From Coprinellus micaceus (taxonomy: Eukaryota; Basidiomycota; Agaricomycetes; Agaricales; Psathyrellaceae), in contig OX596334.1 in NCBI GenBank assembly GCA_951394405.1, positions 3,720,001-3,784,000 of the forward strand: a stretch of 64,000 nucleotides of DNA, read 5' to 3'. A model generated the notes under the pieces. It made no database searches, had not been told where the DNA came from, and saw nothing but the letters and a program-made list of their open reading frames with translations. A program made the position numbers and the translations under genes. Positions within the stretch are counted from its first letter, which is position 1; every line of letters starts with the position of its first letter. Positions 14,583 to 24,441 of this stretch are shown piece by piece.

Positions 14583-16425
14583 CTATTGCACGTTGCATTT
14601 ATCATCCTTTGTCACCCGAGTACATTTCTCGTAATGGGCTTGAATTCGTTGGGGGTTATCTTGAGGTTTGGTGGAGCCATCCGCGATGGTTTCGCCGCAC
14701 TTGAAGCAAAACTGTCTACGGGGAGGTCAGCACGCCTGCCTTCAAAATGCACTATCGCAAAGGTGTAGCTTACATCCGACACCCGACTCCCCGACAGGGT
14801 ATAAGGTTATCGCCCGCGATCCTCCGGCCTTGGTACCCACATTCTGAAATCCAGGGTTCGTCAGCTCATGCCGCAGAGTCGGCTTTGAGAACAAGAAGAT
14901 GGCCTTACCAGGACACGCTCGAACTCCAACCGTCTTTTCGGGTTTGCACTTGTGCCTCGCATTGGCACTGCCGGGGGCAGCGAAGGTCATGTCCTTGAAG
15001 CAGGACTTACACCATCGATGATTGCACGTTTGCCGAGGGCAGGTGACGATCGACTGCTGCAGATATTGAGCCCTATCAACCAACATAGTTTCTTGACATC
15101 TGGGAAGAGAACGTAGTGGGAGGGTCAAGCCAGGGCCACGTAATGGCAGGACATTCTTACTTTGGGCAGAAGACTTGACTTGACTGTGATGATATCTGGA
15201 ACTCTTGGAAGATGTTGAACGTAGATGGGGCCAGTGCTTGAAAGTTTTGCATAATCTCCAAGGTGACAACTATTAGGTTGAAGATCTGCATAAATGTCCA
15301 ACTGGAAAAATGAGGCGGTAATATCCACGCACCTCCTTGAGCTATGGGTACCCTGCTATCGGGGTTGGCTTCGGATTGTTCCTCAAGCAACAAGCACAAG
15401 GGGCACTTTATAGGAAAGTACGAGTCGAACAGTTGCTTCTCGACGTGGTTCAGAAGGCACGTATGGCACACAAGGTGAAGGCAGAATGGGATCTGTGCAA
15501 TGCGTCGAAAGGGCACACTTTTGGGGCAGTATTCGCATCCCAACACTTCTTCCTCCCGTGTGCTGTCTTCTGACTTTCGTGGTAAGGGTGCGGGTTGAGG
15601 AGTGTTCAAAGTCAAATCTTCGAACATATTCGGAAGGACCACCACCTCCTCCTCCAAATCAATGAGCGGTCGCCTCGGGGCTTTGGCCCCCTCAGCGGCT
15701 TGAATCATGGCATGGAACGGGTTGTTGGCGAGATAGGAAGGTGCATGAGTGGCACGAGGGGCTTTGACGCCGTCGCTCTCTGCGCTCTTCTCTTTGGTCG
15801 AAAATCCCGAGTACACCTTGGCCGCTTCGTCAAGGTTGAGGTGCTGGAATGAGTCGACGTTTCCGTTGGAAGAATGGTTGAACGAAGAATGGGTTGGCCG
15901 CGGAGACTCTCTAGTGGTGACGTCAACCCCAGAATAGGGATTGCTGTTTCCTCGAATCGGGCTTCGTTCCGGAGGTAGGTTGTGAGGGATCTCTTGGCCT
16001 TGAAGCGCCAGTTGCCACCCTATGTCCTTGTCGGCGTATTTCTCAACAAGGTCCTTCGTGTTGGAGGAAGACGACGACGACGCCACAGCTGAGGTGCTGC
16101 GGAGGGGACCGTTGGGAGCGAACTGGTAGGGAGGAGGGTCATTGAGAACTGGTTTGCTGGCACCGTCCTGGAGCGGGTGGTTTGGAGGGTCGGACCCATC
16201 TTGAAGCTCAGTCAGTGGTTCTTCCTCTATGATGGCGCCCTTCGCATCTACGGTCGATCCTTGGAGGGCTAGCTGCCAGCCAAACTCGCTGGCGGGCCGA
16301 GGACCCAATGCGGCATTCGAAGGGTTTCGTCTACGTGTGTTTCCACCAAAGCTCTCGCTCTGTTGCTTCCTGACGCTCTTCCCCGGTGTTGAGAGGTTCC
16401 CCAGACTACGATGAGAGGTCAGCAT
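14583..16425 (-). CDS. RBR-type (RING-IBR-Rcat) protein, catalytic cysteine position changed
   Basis: Related to RING-between-RING ubiquitin ligases. A disordered N-terminal half of about 330 residues carries the octapeptide GWQLALQG twice (16258-16281 and 15997-16020). RING1 follows (CEYCPKS ... CLHLVCHTC ... CPLC, about 15560-15410). Next are an IBR with CPKCQETML and CPRQTCNHRWCKSC (about 15175-15000) and an Rcat domain with CPECGYQGRRIAGDNLIPC and QFCFKCGE (about 14860-14670). The Rcat spacing matches the family, but the residue in place of the active-site Cys is Asp (GAT, 14809-14811). The last exon, spliced near 14757/14730, ends ...DDKCNVQ at 14583. The ATG at 16425 was chosen because it begins MLTSHRSLGNL; the frame stays open upstream. 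Likely a non-catalytic paralog of the gene just upstream. Confidence 0.78.
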
Positions 16426-16841
16426 GTTAGAGGGGTGTGGTGGAGAGTGAGCAAGGGTAGCGGCATGACATGCTGCATGAAGCAAGTGAACTACAAGTGA
16501 TGGGCGCTTAACAGCCCTCCCGCACTCTAACTCGACATCAACAACACCTTCTGATGGCGACATAAAGCTGTACACACGACAAACACATATCGACTGGTGT
16601 GTAAAAGGCATGGGTTGCGCGTGCGTGGTTATTCACAGTGGGAATAGGAGGTACCTGGAAAAAATTGCGGTAAAAATGCAGGGCTAGTATACATGCGTCC
16701 ACGAGCTTGATCTATCATACAACCTCGCAAGGTGAAATGCAAACAGAAGGGGGGACAACTGGGGAAAGTTTTTCGAAAGCAGTGATTCAGTACCAGTTGT
16801 TGTCCAGACCCAAATCCAGGGATTCGGTAAATGAGCCCTCT
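16426..16841. other. Intergenic region between the two RBR genes
   Basis: About 415 bases. The frame of the downstream RBR gene stays open until 16611, so a longer N-terminus or a 5' exon here cannot be excluded. Confidence 0.35.
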
Positions 16842-18015
16842 CTACATGATGGGGCACCTCGTCCCGAACGGGAAGACCATCCTGCACCATCTATTGTGGA
16901 ATTTCGCTGCAGACCAGGAGTTGCTTCGGTCACCAGGCCGCCATATATGTCCGCCGCACCGATAGCAGAAGTGTCTGTGGCCGAATGAGCGAAGCTGTAT
17001 GAGTAGGAGGATAAGGTGACATACGTTCCGCAACCGGGAACACTGCACTGGAGATGAAGGGAAGAAGATCACACGACAGCATTCCTGAAAGACGCGTATC
17101 TCACTCACCGTCATATGCGTGCATCCCTGATCTCTTTGGATAGGAGTTCTGCAACCTGTGTTCCAGGAGTGGCATTGGTTCAGCACAGCAACATGTAAGG
17201 ACGGCAAGATGCGTACCTGGACAAAATCTCCACTTCTTCCTCCGCATAAGCCGGCGGAACCTCGCGTCCTGTGTACATTTGTGGGACTTGACACAACTGG
17301 TCACTTTCGAATTGCACGCTCTACACCACTGGGCACCACACGCGTCTCGAGGGCATGTCAATAGCACGTTATCGAGGTCATCCCGAGCGACCATCATCCC
17401 TTCCTCGCAGCTAGTAGAGTCGGGGGATCAGAACCGGGAGACCGCCTTGAGACCTACGCAAAGCACAGCAACGCTACTCACTCTGGACACTGCAGTGACA
17501 TGGCATAAATGGACAGTTGCAGAGTTTCGAACTTGTCGTACTCTTCGGGCTCCAAGATGCCGGTTAGATGGCTGAGAGTTCGCTGATCAATTTCTGTAAC
17601 CGAGGTTATTCTGGACATTCGGAACGCAAGTGCTGCGAGGGGGGCGAAGGGGTGACGCACCGGTGGGATCCTCCAACGCCGGATCCAGAACGCATAGCGG
17701 ACAGTATATAGGAAACACCGTGTCGCTCAGTTTGGCGCGCACATGTCCCGTTAAGCACTCGCGGCAGAAAGCATGATTGCAGTCAGGTAGACGCGCCATG
17801 TCGGATGGGCCGTACTCCTCGTAACAGATACAGCACGTCTGTTTTGGGGGTTCCTCTGCCTCATAGTTCAGATGGGGGATCTTGAAGTCCGTGAGGTCAA
17901 CCTCTTCGAGTACATCCAGAGAAGAGAAGGACGACAGTGGACGTTGTGCGACGATACTCGCAGTCGATAGACGCTTCCGCCAGTGTGGGGACGGCTGTTC
18001 TCTTGAGTATAACAT
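16842..18015 (-). CDS. RBR-type E3 ubiquitin-protein ligase
   Basis: RING-between-RING ligase: takes ubiquitin from an E2 onto its own cysteine and then onto substrate. From ATG 18015 (MLYSREQPSPHW) a short leader runs into RING1 (CCICYEEYGPSDMARLPDC, CRECL, CPLC; about 17855-17690). An IBR follows, with CPECEEGM, CPRDACGAQWCRAC and HKC (about 17485-17275). The Rcat, assembled over three introns, reads CPGCRTPIQRDQGCTHMTC then GTHFCYRCGG. The catalytic Cys is present (TGC, 17121-17123) in the canonical GC-x-HM-x-C context. The protein ends shortly after Rcat at 16842; the final 30 residues have no recognised motif. Together with the neighbouring RBR gene it forms a same-strand paralog pair, with shared order of domains and similar RING1 and IBR spacing. 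Confidence 0.82.
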
Positions 18016-18753
18016 TCCGAGGGTAGAGCCAGGTTACACTTTGGGTGTCGGGGTCGGGGGAGGACGAGAGGCTGAGACAACCTAGTGTGCATGGAAGGTG
18101 CGTGTTCTCATATAGCATCCTCGAGCCGTGGTGATTTGAGTCGAATTGGGAAGTGTCAACTGAGGGAACGAGGCCGATGAGATAAAGCTGTACAGCAGTT
18201 ATTTACTGTAATTGGGTTAGTCACGCGGAGGAAATATATTCAGTGGCACACACCGCTATTTGGACCATGGAGGATCCCAGTGGCTGGACTGGAGTCGAAA
18301 ATTCAGCGCGAAGCCCTGCGCAACCGAGGAAAGGTGTAAAACATAACAACGAACTGTCCAAAGAAAGAGGTCGACGGGGGTTCCTGATTTTTACTCTAGT
18401 GAGAGGCACCGCCATACGAATATACCTGTCAGCGTGAGCATCATTGCGGAAGCCCTTTTCGACGACCCTTGGACGGAGACCCCTGACGCACTGCACAACG
18501 AAGACTGCGAAGCAACTGCGAGCCTGGTGCCTTGTTACATGACTCTTCATGACGCTCTCTAGCCGATTCAATGGGACTTGGGAATCAGCATCAAGACTCG
18601 ACGAAAAGCACAGGAGAACACGTCTGTCATGTCAATATCCGGAGGACGTACAAATCGAAGGACAAGGATAATATACATTATAAGCAGGGGGAAATCAAAT
18701 GAAATGGCGAACCAGATAAACAACGATGCAGTGGGAAGGTCTGGGACCAGAAC
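18016..18753. other. Intergenic region upstream of the second RBR gene
   Basis: About 740 bases between the RBR start and the sirtuin stop. No coding segment supported. Confidence 0.4.
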
Positions 18754-20544
18754 TTATGTCGAGGGAGAGGCAGAAACGCGCGTTCTCCGTCGGGCAGGGG
18801 CGGGCTTGGTGTTCGACTTCGTTGACGATCGGGTGGCTGCAGGCTTCACCGTGGCGCCCTTCGTCGTCGCAGTCTTCTTCCCAAGAACCTTTGAAGGGGC
18901 CTTCGCCGGGACTTTCTTCGTCGCAGCCTTCTTCAGCGCAAGGACCACATCGTCCTCGACGCTCTGCATAGAGCGGTCGCAGATGCTGATATCCATCTTT
19001 GAAGAATCGAGATAGTGTGAGGAGGACCCAGGCTGGTTGGTCGACTCGACGAACAGAAGCTTCCGCTCATTTGCTGGCATAACGTCCTTTAAGGACGTCA
19101 TCGACTGGCGCTTGGAAGGGCTCGAGTTGACATCGTCATAATGCGACGATTTCTGACGCCTCTTAGTAGGCGAAGACGGCGCGCTGTCCAGTCTCAGGGC
19201 AGCTGCGTGAGCCTCTAGATCCAGTTCTTCTGGAGCGACGTTCTCGTCCTTCTTCTTAGATGCTGGAACACATAAATCAGTCGTCAGACCTCCGGTGGAA
19301 GGAGAATGACCATACCCTTCTTCTTAACCATCTGAGTGGTCACTGCGTTAGTCTTGATTATCTTGAAGGACTCGGTGCCGTCGAGCGTTTGTTGAATCTC
19401 CCAGTCGGATGGCCGGATCCTTTTCCAATCCTCGACGACCTTCGTAACCCAAGCATCGGTATCGCCAGCGATATGATAATCAATAATATCAGCCCACTCG
19501 GAGCTAGGTGCAGTCTTATTCACAAAGAGAACTCTGCAAGGCCGCTTCGAAGGCGAAGAGGTAGAAGAGGTGGGCGGGGCGTTCGATCGAATCGTCTTGG
19601 CAAAGTCCTTGACGAGCTGCTTGAGGCCGTGCACCTTCATCGAAGTGCCCATAATAATAAGCAAGTCTGGTTTCTTGTTAACGTCGGCCATCTGGATGGT
19701 GCCGATGTCTTCGCCCAGTGGGTGAGGTTCGTCGTATAAGACAATAGCCGGTCGCAAGGAACCGACTCGAATCGCTCTAGCCGAGCGTGCAACGCGCGCC
19801 TCCGCTATGTCCACGTTCAGCCACCGCGCCACTCAAGTGAAACAAAATCAGTGACACGTACATCTTGAGAGGCACTCAGGGCAGTCGGGCGCGATGCCCT
19901 CCAAAAATGTATTGAGGTGCTCTTCTGCACATGGAAACTCTGCTGAACACATAACGCACCGCACACGGTGAATATCCCCGTGTAGTTGCACATTCCTAAC
20001 TTCCTTTACGCGAAGTTTTCCCGCGTTCTTGCCCGTGCCGCTGGATTTCGCGGCGTCCCCAGAAGAGCCCACCAGCCCAACGCGTTCCTCCAGTCCGTCT
20101 ATGTTCTGGGTATATGACCGGAGGAGCTTGTTCTTGGAGTCTAGAGTCTTGATGAACGTATGCGTCGGAGAGGGCGAAGCTTCGTCGATCTTCTTCTTCA
20201 GCTCCGCAATGAAACTGTAGAAAACCGAGGTCGACGTGGTGTCCCGGAAGAGCGATGCATCGAAGAGGTCGCGTCCTTTCATAACCACGTCAGGATATCG
20301 TTCCTTGACCATATTATAGAGGCCATCTGAAGACCTGAAGTCCTACGAGGTAAATGTCAGCATATAGTTGCAGCTCTGGCTCCACAAAATTTGAACGTAC
20401 CGGAATTCCACATGAACATGAAATGCCAGCACCAGTCACGACTACAATCTTCTTCTTCTTGACAACGGCGGCGGAGAGTTCGTTGAGCGCCCGCCGTGTA
20501 TGCGAGTTGGTCGCCGCCTCTGCGAGGTCGAGGGTGATGGTCAT
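18754..20544 (-). CDS. NAD-dependent histone deacetylase, sirtuin HST3/HST4-like
   Basis: Class I sirtuin. HST3/4 members remove the acetyl group from histone H3 Lys56 and act in genome stability, in the nucleus. Start ATG 20544 (MTITLDLAEAATNSH). The NAD-binding segment KKIVVVTGAGISCSCGIP joins over an intron to DFRSSDGLYNMV. TQNIDGLEER and the catalytic His in VQLHGDIH follow, then two zinc CxxC pairs (RCVMC and CPEC). Next come GSLRPAIVLYDEPHPLGED and IMGTSMKVHG. The roughly 115-residue tail is Lys/Ala-rich with KKAATKKVPAKAPSK-like stretches, suiting chromatin or nuclear targeting. Ends ...SASPST at 18754. A TTG upstream of ATG 20544 is open but not needed. HST4 versus HST3 cannot be settled by eye. 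Confidence 0.88.
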
Positions 20545-20724
20545 GCCGGTGGAGAGCAAGAGCAGAGGCAACGAGAGAGTTTCAGCGACGGCCTTCCAAA
20601 TTCGGATCCAAGTTCAACGACAGGCGCGGGGGTCACGTGTACCGTGTCATTGTCGCACGAACTTGATCGTCCCGGCGCCAATGTCTAAAAATAGCGCGAC
20701 GCTCTTTTCATCCGCGCCACGACC
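20545..20724. promoter_or_regulatory. Bidirectional promoter region, sirtuin / methyltransferase
   Basis: Only 180 bases separate the start codons of the sirtuin (-) and the EEF1AKMT-like gene (+), so the two must share or abut promoters. No clear TATA box. Confidence 0.5.
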
Positions 20725-21656
20725 ATGAGCGCTAAGAATCTGCCCAAGAAGAACGAGGAGTATGGAACAAAAGAATATTGGTGCGCCGAGCCCTCTTACA
20801 CCTCATAGATGATCCTGATTGAGGGGTAGGAACTACAGATACTCCCAGTACGGCAAGCTTTGCCTACACTCGAAACGCACCCTGACTCTACTATCCAAGG
20901 GAGGCCGATGGCGACTTCGACTGGTTCAAGTCCTACGCCGACCTCGCGCCGATAATGCACGACCTCATCCCTGACAAAATGTCGAGGATTCTGATGCTTG
21001 GATGCGGAAACTCCAGACTCTCAGAGGATGTATGTCAGCTTGTTCTAGGCGAAAGCTCGTACACATTCAACTTCGCAGATGTGGGAGGATGGCTACCATA
21101 ACATCGTGAATACGGATGTGGGTAGTTCCTCGGGTTATACTATGACACAGTCTCAGGAATCTGTCAGTATTCGGATGTGCTCATAGAGCAAATGAAGGAG
21201 AGGCACGGTGACCTACGATCGTCTATGGAATGTTCGTGGTGTCTTTCTTTCTCCTCCCTTCGGACTGCTAATTGGACGTAGGGCACGAAATGGACGTCAG
21301 AGACCTCAAATTCGACGAAGCATCCTTCGACGTTGCTATCGACAAGGGCACCATGGATGCCATGATGACCACAAAAGGAGATGTTTGGGTGAGTCGGATA
21401 TGCGTTCTATTCCTCGGCCGGGACCTCACATTGACGCAACTAGGACCCACCTAAACAAGTCGTCAACGATTGCAATGCCGAAGTATCAGAGACGCTTCGT
21501 GTCCTTAAACCTGGAGCCAAGTTCATCTACCTCACCTTCGGCCAACCGCACTTCCGTAAGCGCTACCTGCAGCGCGAAGGTACAACACTCGAGATTAGGG
21601 CCCTAGGTGAGGCTTTTCACTACTACCTATACATCTTGCGTAAAGAAAGCAATTAA
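20725..21656 (+). CDS. Class I SAM-dependent methyltransferase, EEF1AKMT4/METTL13-like
   Basis: Small cytosolic seven-beta-strand methyltransferase; relatives methylate lysines of elongation factor 1A. The substrate here is inferred only. Start ATG 20725 (MSAKNLPKKNEEYGTKEYW). Splicing through short introns gives EYWNYRYSQEADGDFDWFKSY, the family N-terminal signature, then the SAM-binding LMLGCGNSRLSED. NTDYSDVLIEQM, DVAIDKGTMDAMM and LKPGAKFIYLTFGQPHFRKRY follow, and the protein ends ALGEAFHYYLYILRKESN at 21656. Six introns; splice sites near 20780-20830 were placed by matching the family. Length about 200 residues, right for the stand-alone form. Convergent with the next gene, 51 bases between stops. 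Confidence 0.83.
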
Positions 21657-21707
21657 GGGTTGGGTTTGCGGATATGGTCGGTGTGGAATGCTTTCCATTG
21701 GCTGGTT

Positions 21708-23380
21708 CTAGAAGAGGAACTTGACGTTCTTGTAGAAATCAAGCATCGGGTTTTCGCCGTTCTTTAGGCGGGTCTTCGTCAAATCGGCGTACGTCTCGAG
21801 GAACTCGGCATGCGTGAATACGTTGGATTTTCGTTCACCAACCGGCAGCCCGCTTGACGACGCAATGCCATCTAGCGGCGTCCGCCTATCGTCCGGGTAT
21901 GTCGAAGAGAAGAAGTCCTGGCCAAGGGCGAGGGAGCTGGTCGACGACATCAGGGGAGTGGTTCGGGATGGGTAGGGGTCCGTGGGGTTCTTCACGGAAT
22001 GCGGCTGGGAAAGCAGATACTCGTACATATCCCGGAGGCGGGCGAAGTTTGTCGGGAAGAAAATGTCAAAGTAGCCTTGCTTGACGAGCAGTGTGCTGCA
22101 TGGGATGGTCGTGTTGCGGAACCGTGTTTGGACGACAGGGGCGTTCACACCGGGGATGGTCTCGGGGAGAGATGAGAAGTCGGAAAGGAGGAGTCGGTGT
22201 CTTGGGAAGTTCGTGCGCAGGGTTCGCAGGAGACTCAGCATTCGAGTGGGGATATATTCTTCGGGTGAGAGGTTGGGCGCGAAGGGCAAGTTCGCGTACG
22301 TCTGGCGGAGGAATGACGACGACCGCAAAGCCCTATTAATAGGGGGAGGGTGACCGAGCCTTTCCCGGATCCCGAGCATAGACGAGATTAGCGGGTCGGC
22401 CACAGGGGTGTACACGACGTCGAAGTCTCCATCCTTGCTTATGACCACGACGCCCTGGTAAGGTTGCATGGTTTTGAGGTCATACCGAACGACGTCGTGC
22501 GCAAAGTTGTCCACCACCTCCATCGCTAGGAAGTAGCAAGGTGCCGGTTCTCGTTTTTTCCAGTGGAAGATGCTTCGGTGGTAGACCTTAGCGCAGGGAT
22601 GGGCGTTGTAGAGCCGTTGCTTCTGCTGCTTGACCAAGCTGCTACTAATTTCGATGATCCTGTACTGCGTGCGCTCGTACACCATGGGATAGTACTCCTG
22701 CAGGTAGTTCAGGATGTCCATGGCGAGCGTACCGTTACCAGCACCGATTTCGTAGATGATGAAGTCTTCGTACGGGAAATATTTGAGGAGGTATTCGGAC
22801 ACCAGACACTGGGCGATGGCTTGAGCGTAGTAAGGCTTCAAGAACCCGTTAGGAAACTCCCTCCGACGAGTAGGTTTGCACACACCTTGAACAGCTCCGT
22901 TGGCGTGTGCCAAAGCTGCCGACCCGGACCCTCATAACTATCCGACCCATACCCTGCATATTTCGACGCTACCAGCTCCTGGAACTCGACCGAGTCGCGC
23001 AGAGTCGAGAAATCGATAGGTTGCGCGTCCGTGTTGAAAATCGTCGCCTGCTTGGGGAAGTACCCATAATGAGGGTTGTATAGGGAGTCCTCAATGAAGT
23101 CCCTGACGAGCATCTTCACCCCGATGGGTGGGGTCTTCTCGCTCTCCAATTCATTCGCGGTGACCGTCCGTATTCCAGCCAGATCCTCAAACGAGGTGGT
23201 GGAGACCAGAGGACTCTTATTATAGTTCCATCTGTCGGTGGGATTCTCCTGCCCTTGGTCTCTTCGGTGTATTGGTTTGTCGGGGGAGGTCGAAGATTTG
23301 GTGGAATAGAGCACGGCTCTGGAGAGCTTATGAAGGGCAGCAGAACAACATCGAGACGTAGAGAGCCTCGACAGGAGCAT
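21708..23380 (-). CDS. Mitochondrial NDUFAF7/MidA-family protein arginine methyltransferase
   Basis: Member of the DUF185/MidA family; the animal member methylates an arginine of complex I subunit NDUFS2 during assembly. The start at ATG 23380 gives MLLSRLSTSRCCSAALHKLSRAVLYSTKSS, an Arg/Ser-rich mitochondrial targeting sequence. Visible family blocks: VRDFIEDSLYNPHYGYF and WHTPTELFK. A 53-base intron then leads into PYYAQAIAQ. The SAM-binding YEIGAGNGTLAMDIL follows, then EISSSLVKQQKQR and AMEVVDNFAHDVV. The last motif normally reads EFFDALP/NELLDNLP-like around the Asn-Phe. Ends ...DFYKNVKFLF at 21708. One intron only, unusual beside its intron-rich neighbours. Confidence 0.85.
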
Positions 23381-23889
23381 GTGCCTCAGCAACGCGGAGT
23401 GTGCGGTCGACGTCGGACGCGCTGAGCAGAGACAAAACGGACAGCGAGCGCAACGTGGGAATGTCGGCGACTAGACCCCTTGATCGCTACCATGATGGCT
23501 TGCTCCAGGCTTGCTCCCATCCTCCCGTCTTAAACCCTCATTCCCTTCGAGACTCAAATCGCCCATACGTGCTGCACATTCTCGGTGTAGCTTAAGTCAC
23601 GCTGCGCTGTCGGCTTGCACAAGTTGAACTCTCAGCCGCGGAACGAGTAGTTTATCTGCTCTGCATACCACAGAGCTACGGAAGATTGCGTTATGGGCTT
23701 GTGAGATTGGTACTTGGAACCTAGCTGTGGTGCCTTGGTGGAGTTGAAGTGATAAATTAGGTGGGAAGGGCGATGACCATGGTAAACCAATCCAGTGACT
23801 CCAGAACCACTGATCGTCGACTCCCGCCGCCCTAAAGAGCCGACTGAACTTGGTACAAGTTGTAACCACTTGTCATTCCATTCGTCAAG

Positions 23890-24441
23890 CCAACAAATCG
23901 CTGAGGACTCCAAAAATAGTGTCTAGCAGCCATAAGAACGATGTGAGTCCTCAGCGACGTCTATTGTGTATGACAGGAACCATGACCAACCGTTTCTACT
24001 TTTTAGTAGGCATCACAGAGGAAGGTCAGACGGCCACCATAGTGCCGAGTGATCACTTCCTTCGTGAACCCGTGAAAGAGCCGCTGGGAGGGTACACAAG
24101 GATAGGGCGCCTAAGTGCCCCGTTGCAATATTCTGGGTGCTTGTTGTGCTATCCAAGCGTGGAGCGACGATCTGGGGGCATCTTCGCGAGTCGCTGCACA
24201 GCACTGCCCACAGTGCCAACTCGTTGGAGCTGTGTTTGAGCGCCTTGCATGCCCGCAACTACAATTGCAAGCATAGTGACCATGCAAGGTGCCTCGCGGT
24301 ACGTACCGAGGGAACTATAGTCTTCGATCTAGGAGTTGCAAACAATAACCATGTCCAGAGAACTGGAAGGCTCAGACTCGGCTTCCTTGCCGCATCCTTA
24401 TATCCCCTTGGAGCATCCTCCGAAATGCGGCAGCAACTACC
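23890..24441 (+). repeat. Duplicated upstream block of arrestin-like copy 1
   Basis: Similar by eye to 35514-35969. Shared stretches include CAAGCCAAC...CTGAGG, GACGGCCA, AGAGCCGCTGG and a TTGAGCGCC, then an ACAATAA(C/T)CATG and CATCCTTATATC near the start codon. Similarity is diverged with small gaps. It marks a segmental duplication that took promoter and gene together. Confidence 0.6.
24393..24405 (+). promoter_or_regulatory. Candidate TATA element of arrestin-like copy 1
   Basis: CATCCTTATATC lies about 40 bases before the ATG and is matched at 35919-35930 in front of copy 3. Conservation between diverged copies is the only support. Confidence 0.35.

Larger units (their letters stand above)
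23381..24441. other. Divergent intergenic region with the arrestin upstream block
   Basis: Holds the promoters of the methyltransferase (-) and arrestin-like copy 1 (+). From about 23890 to the ATG it resembles the region upstream of arrestin-like copy 3, so it belongs to the duplicated unit. No separate gene supported. Confidence 0.55.
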
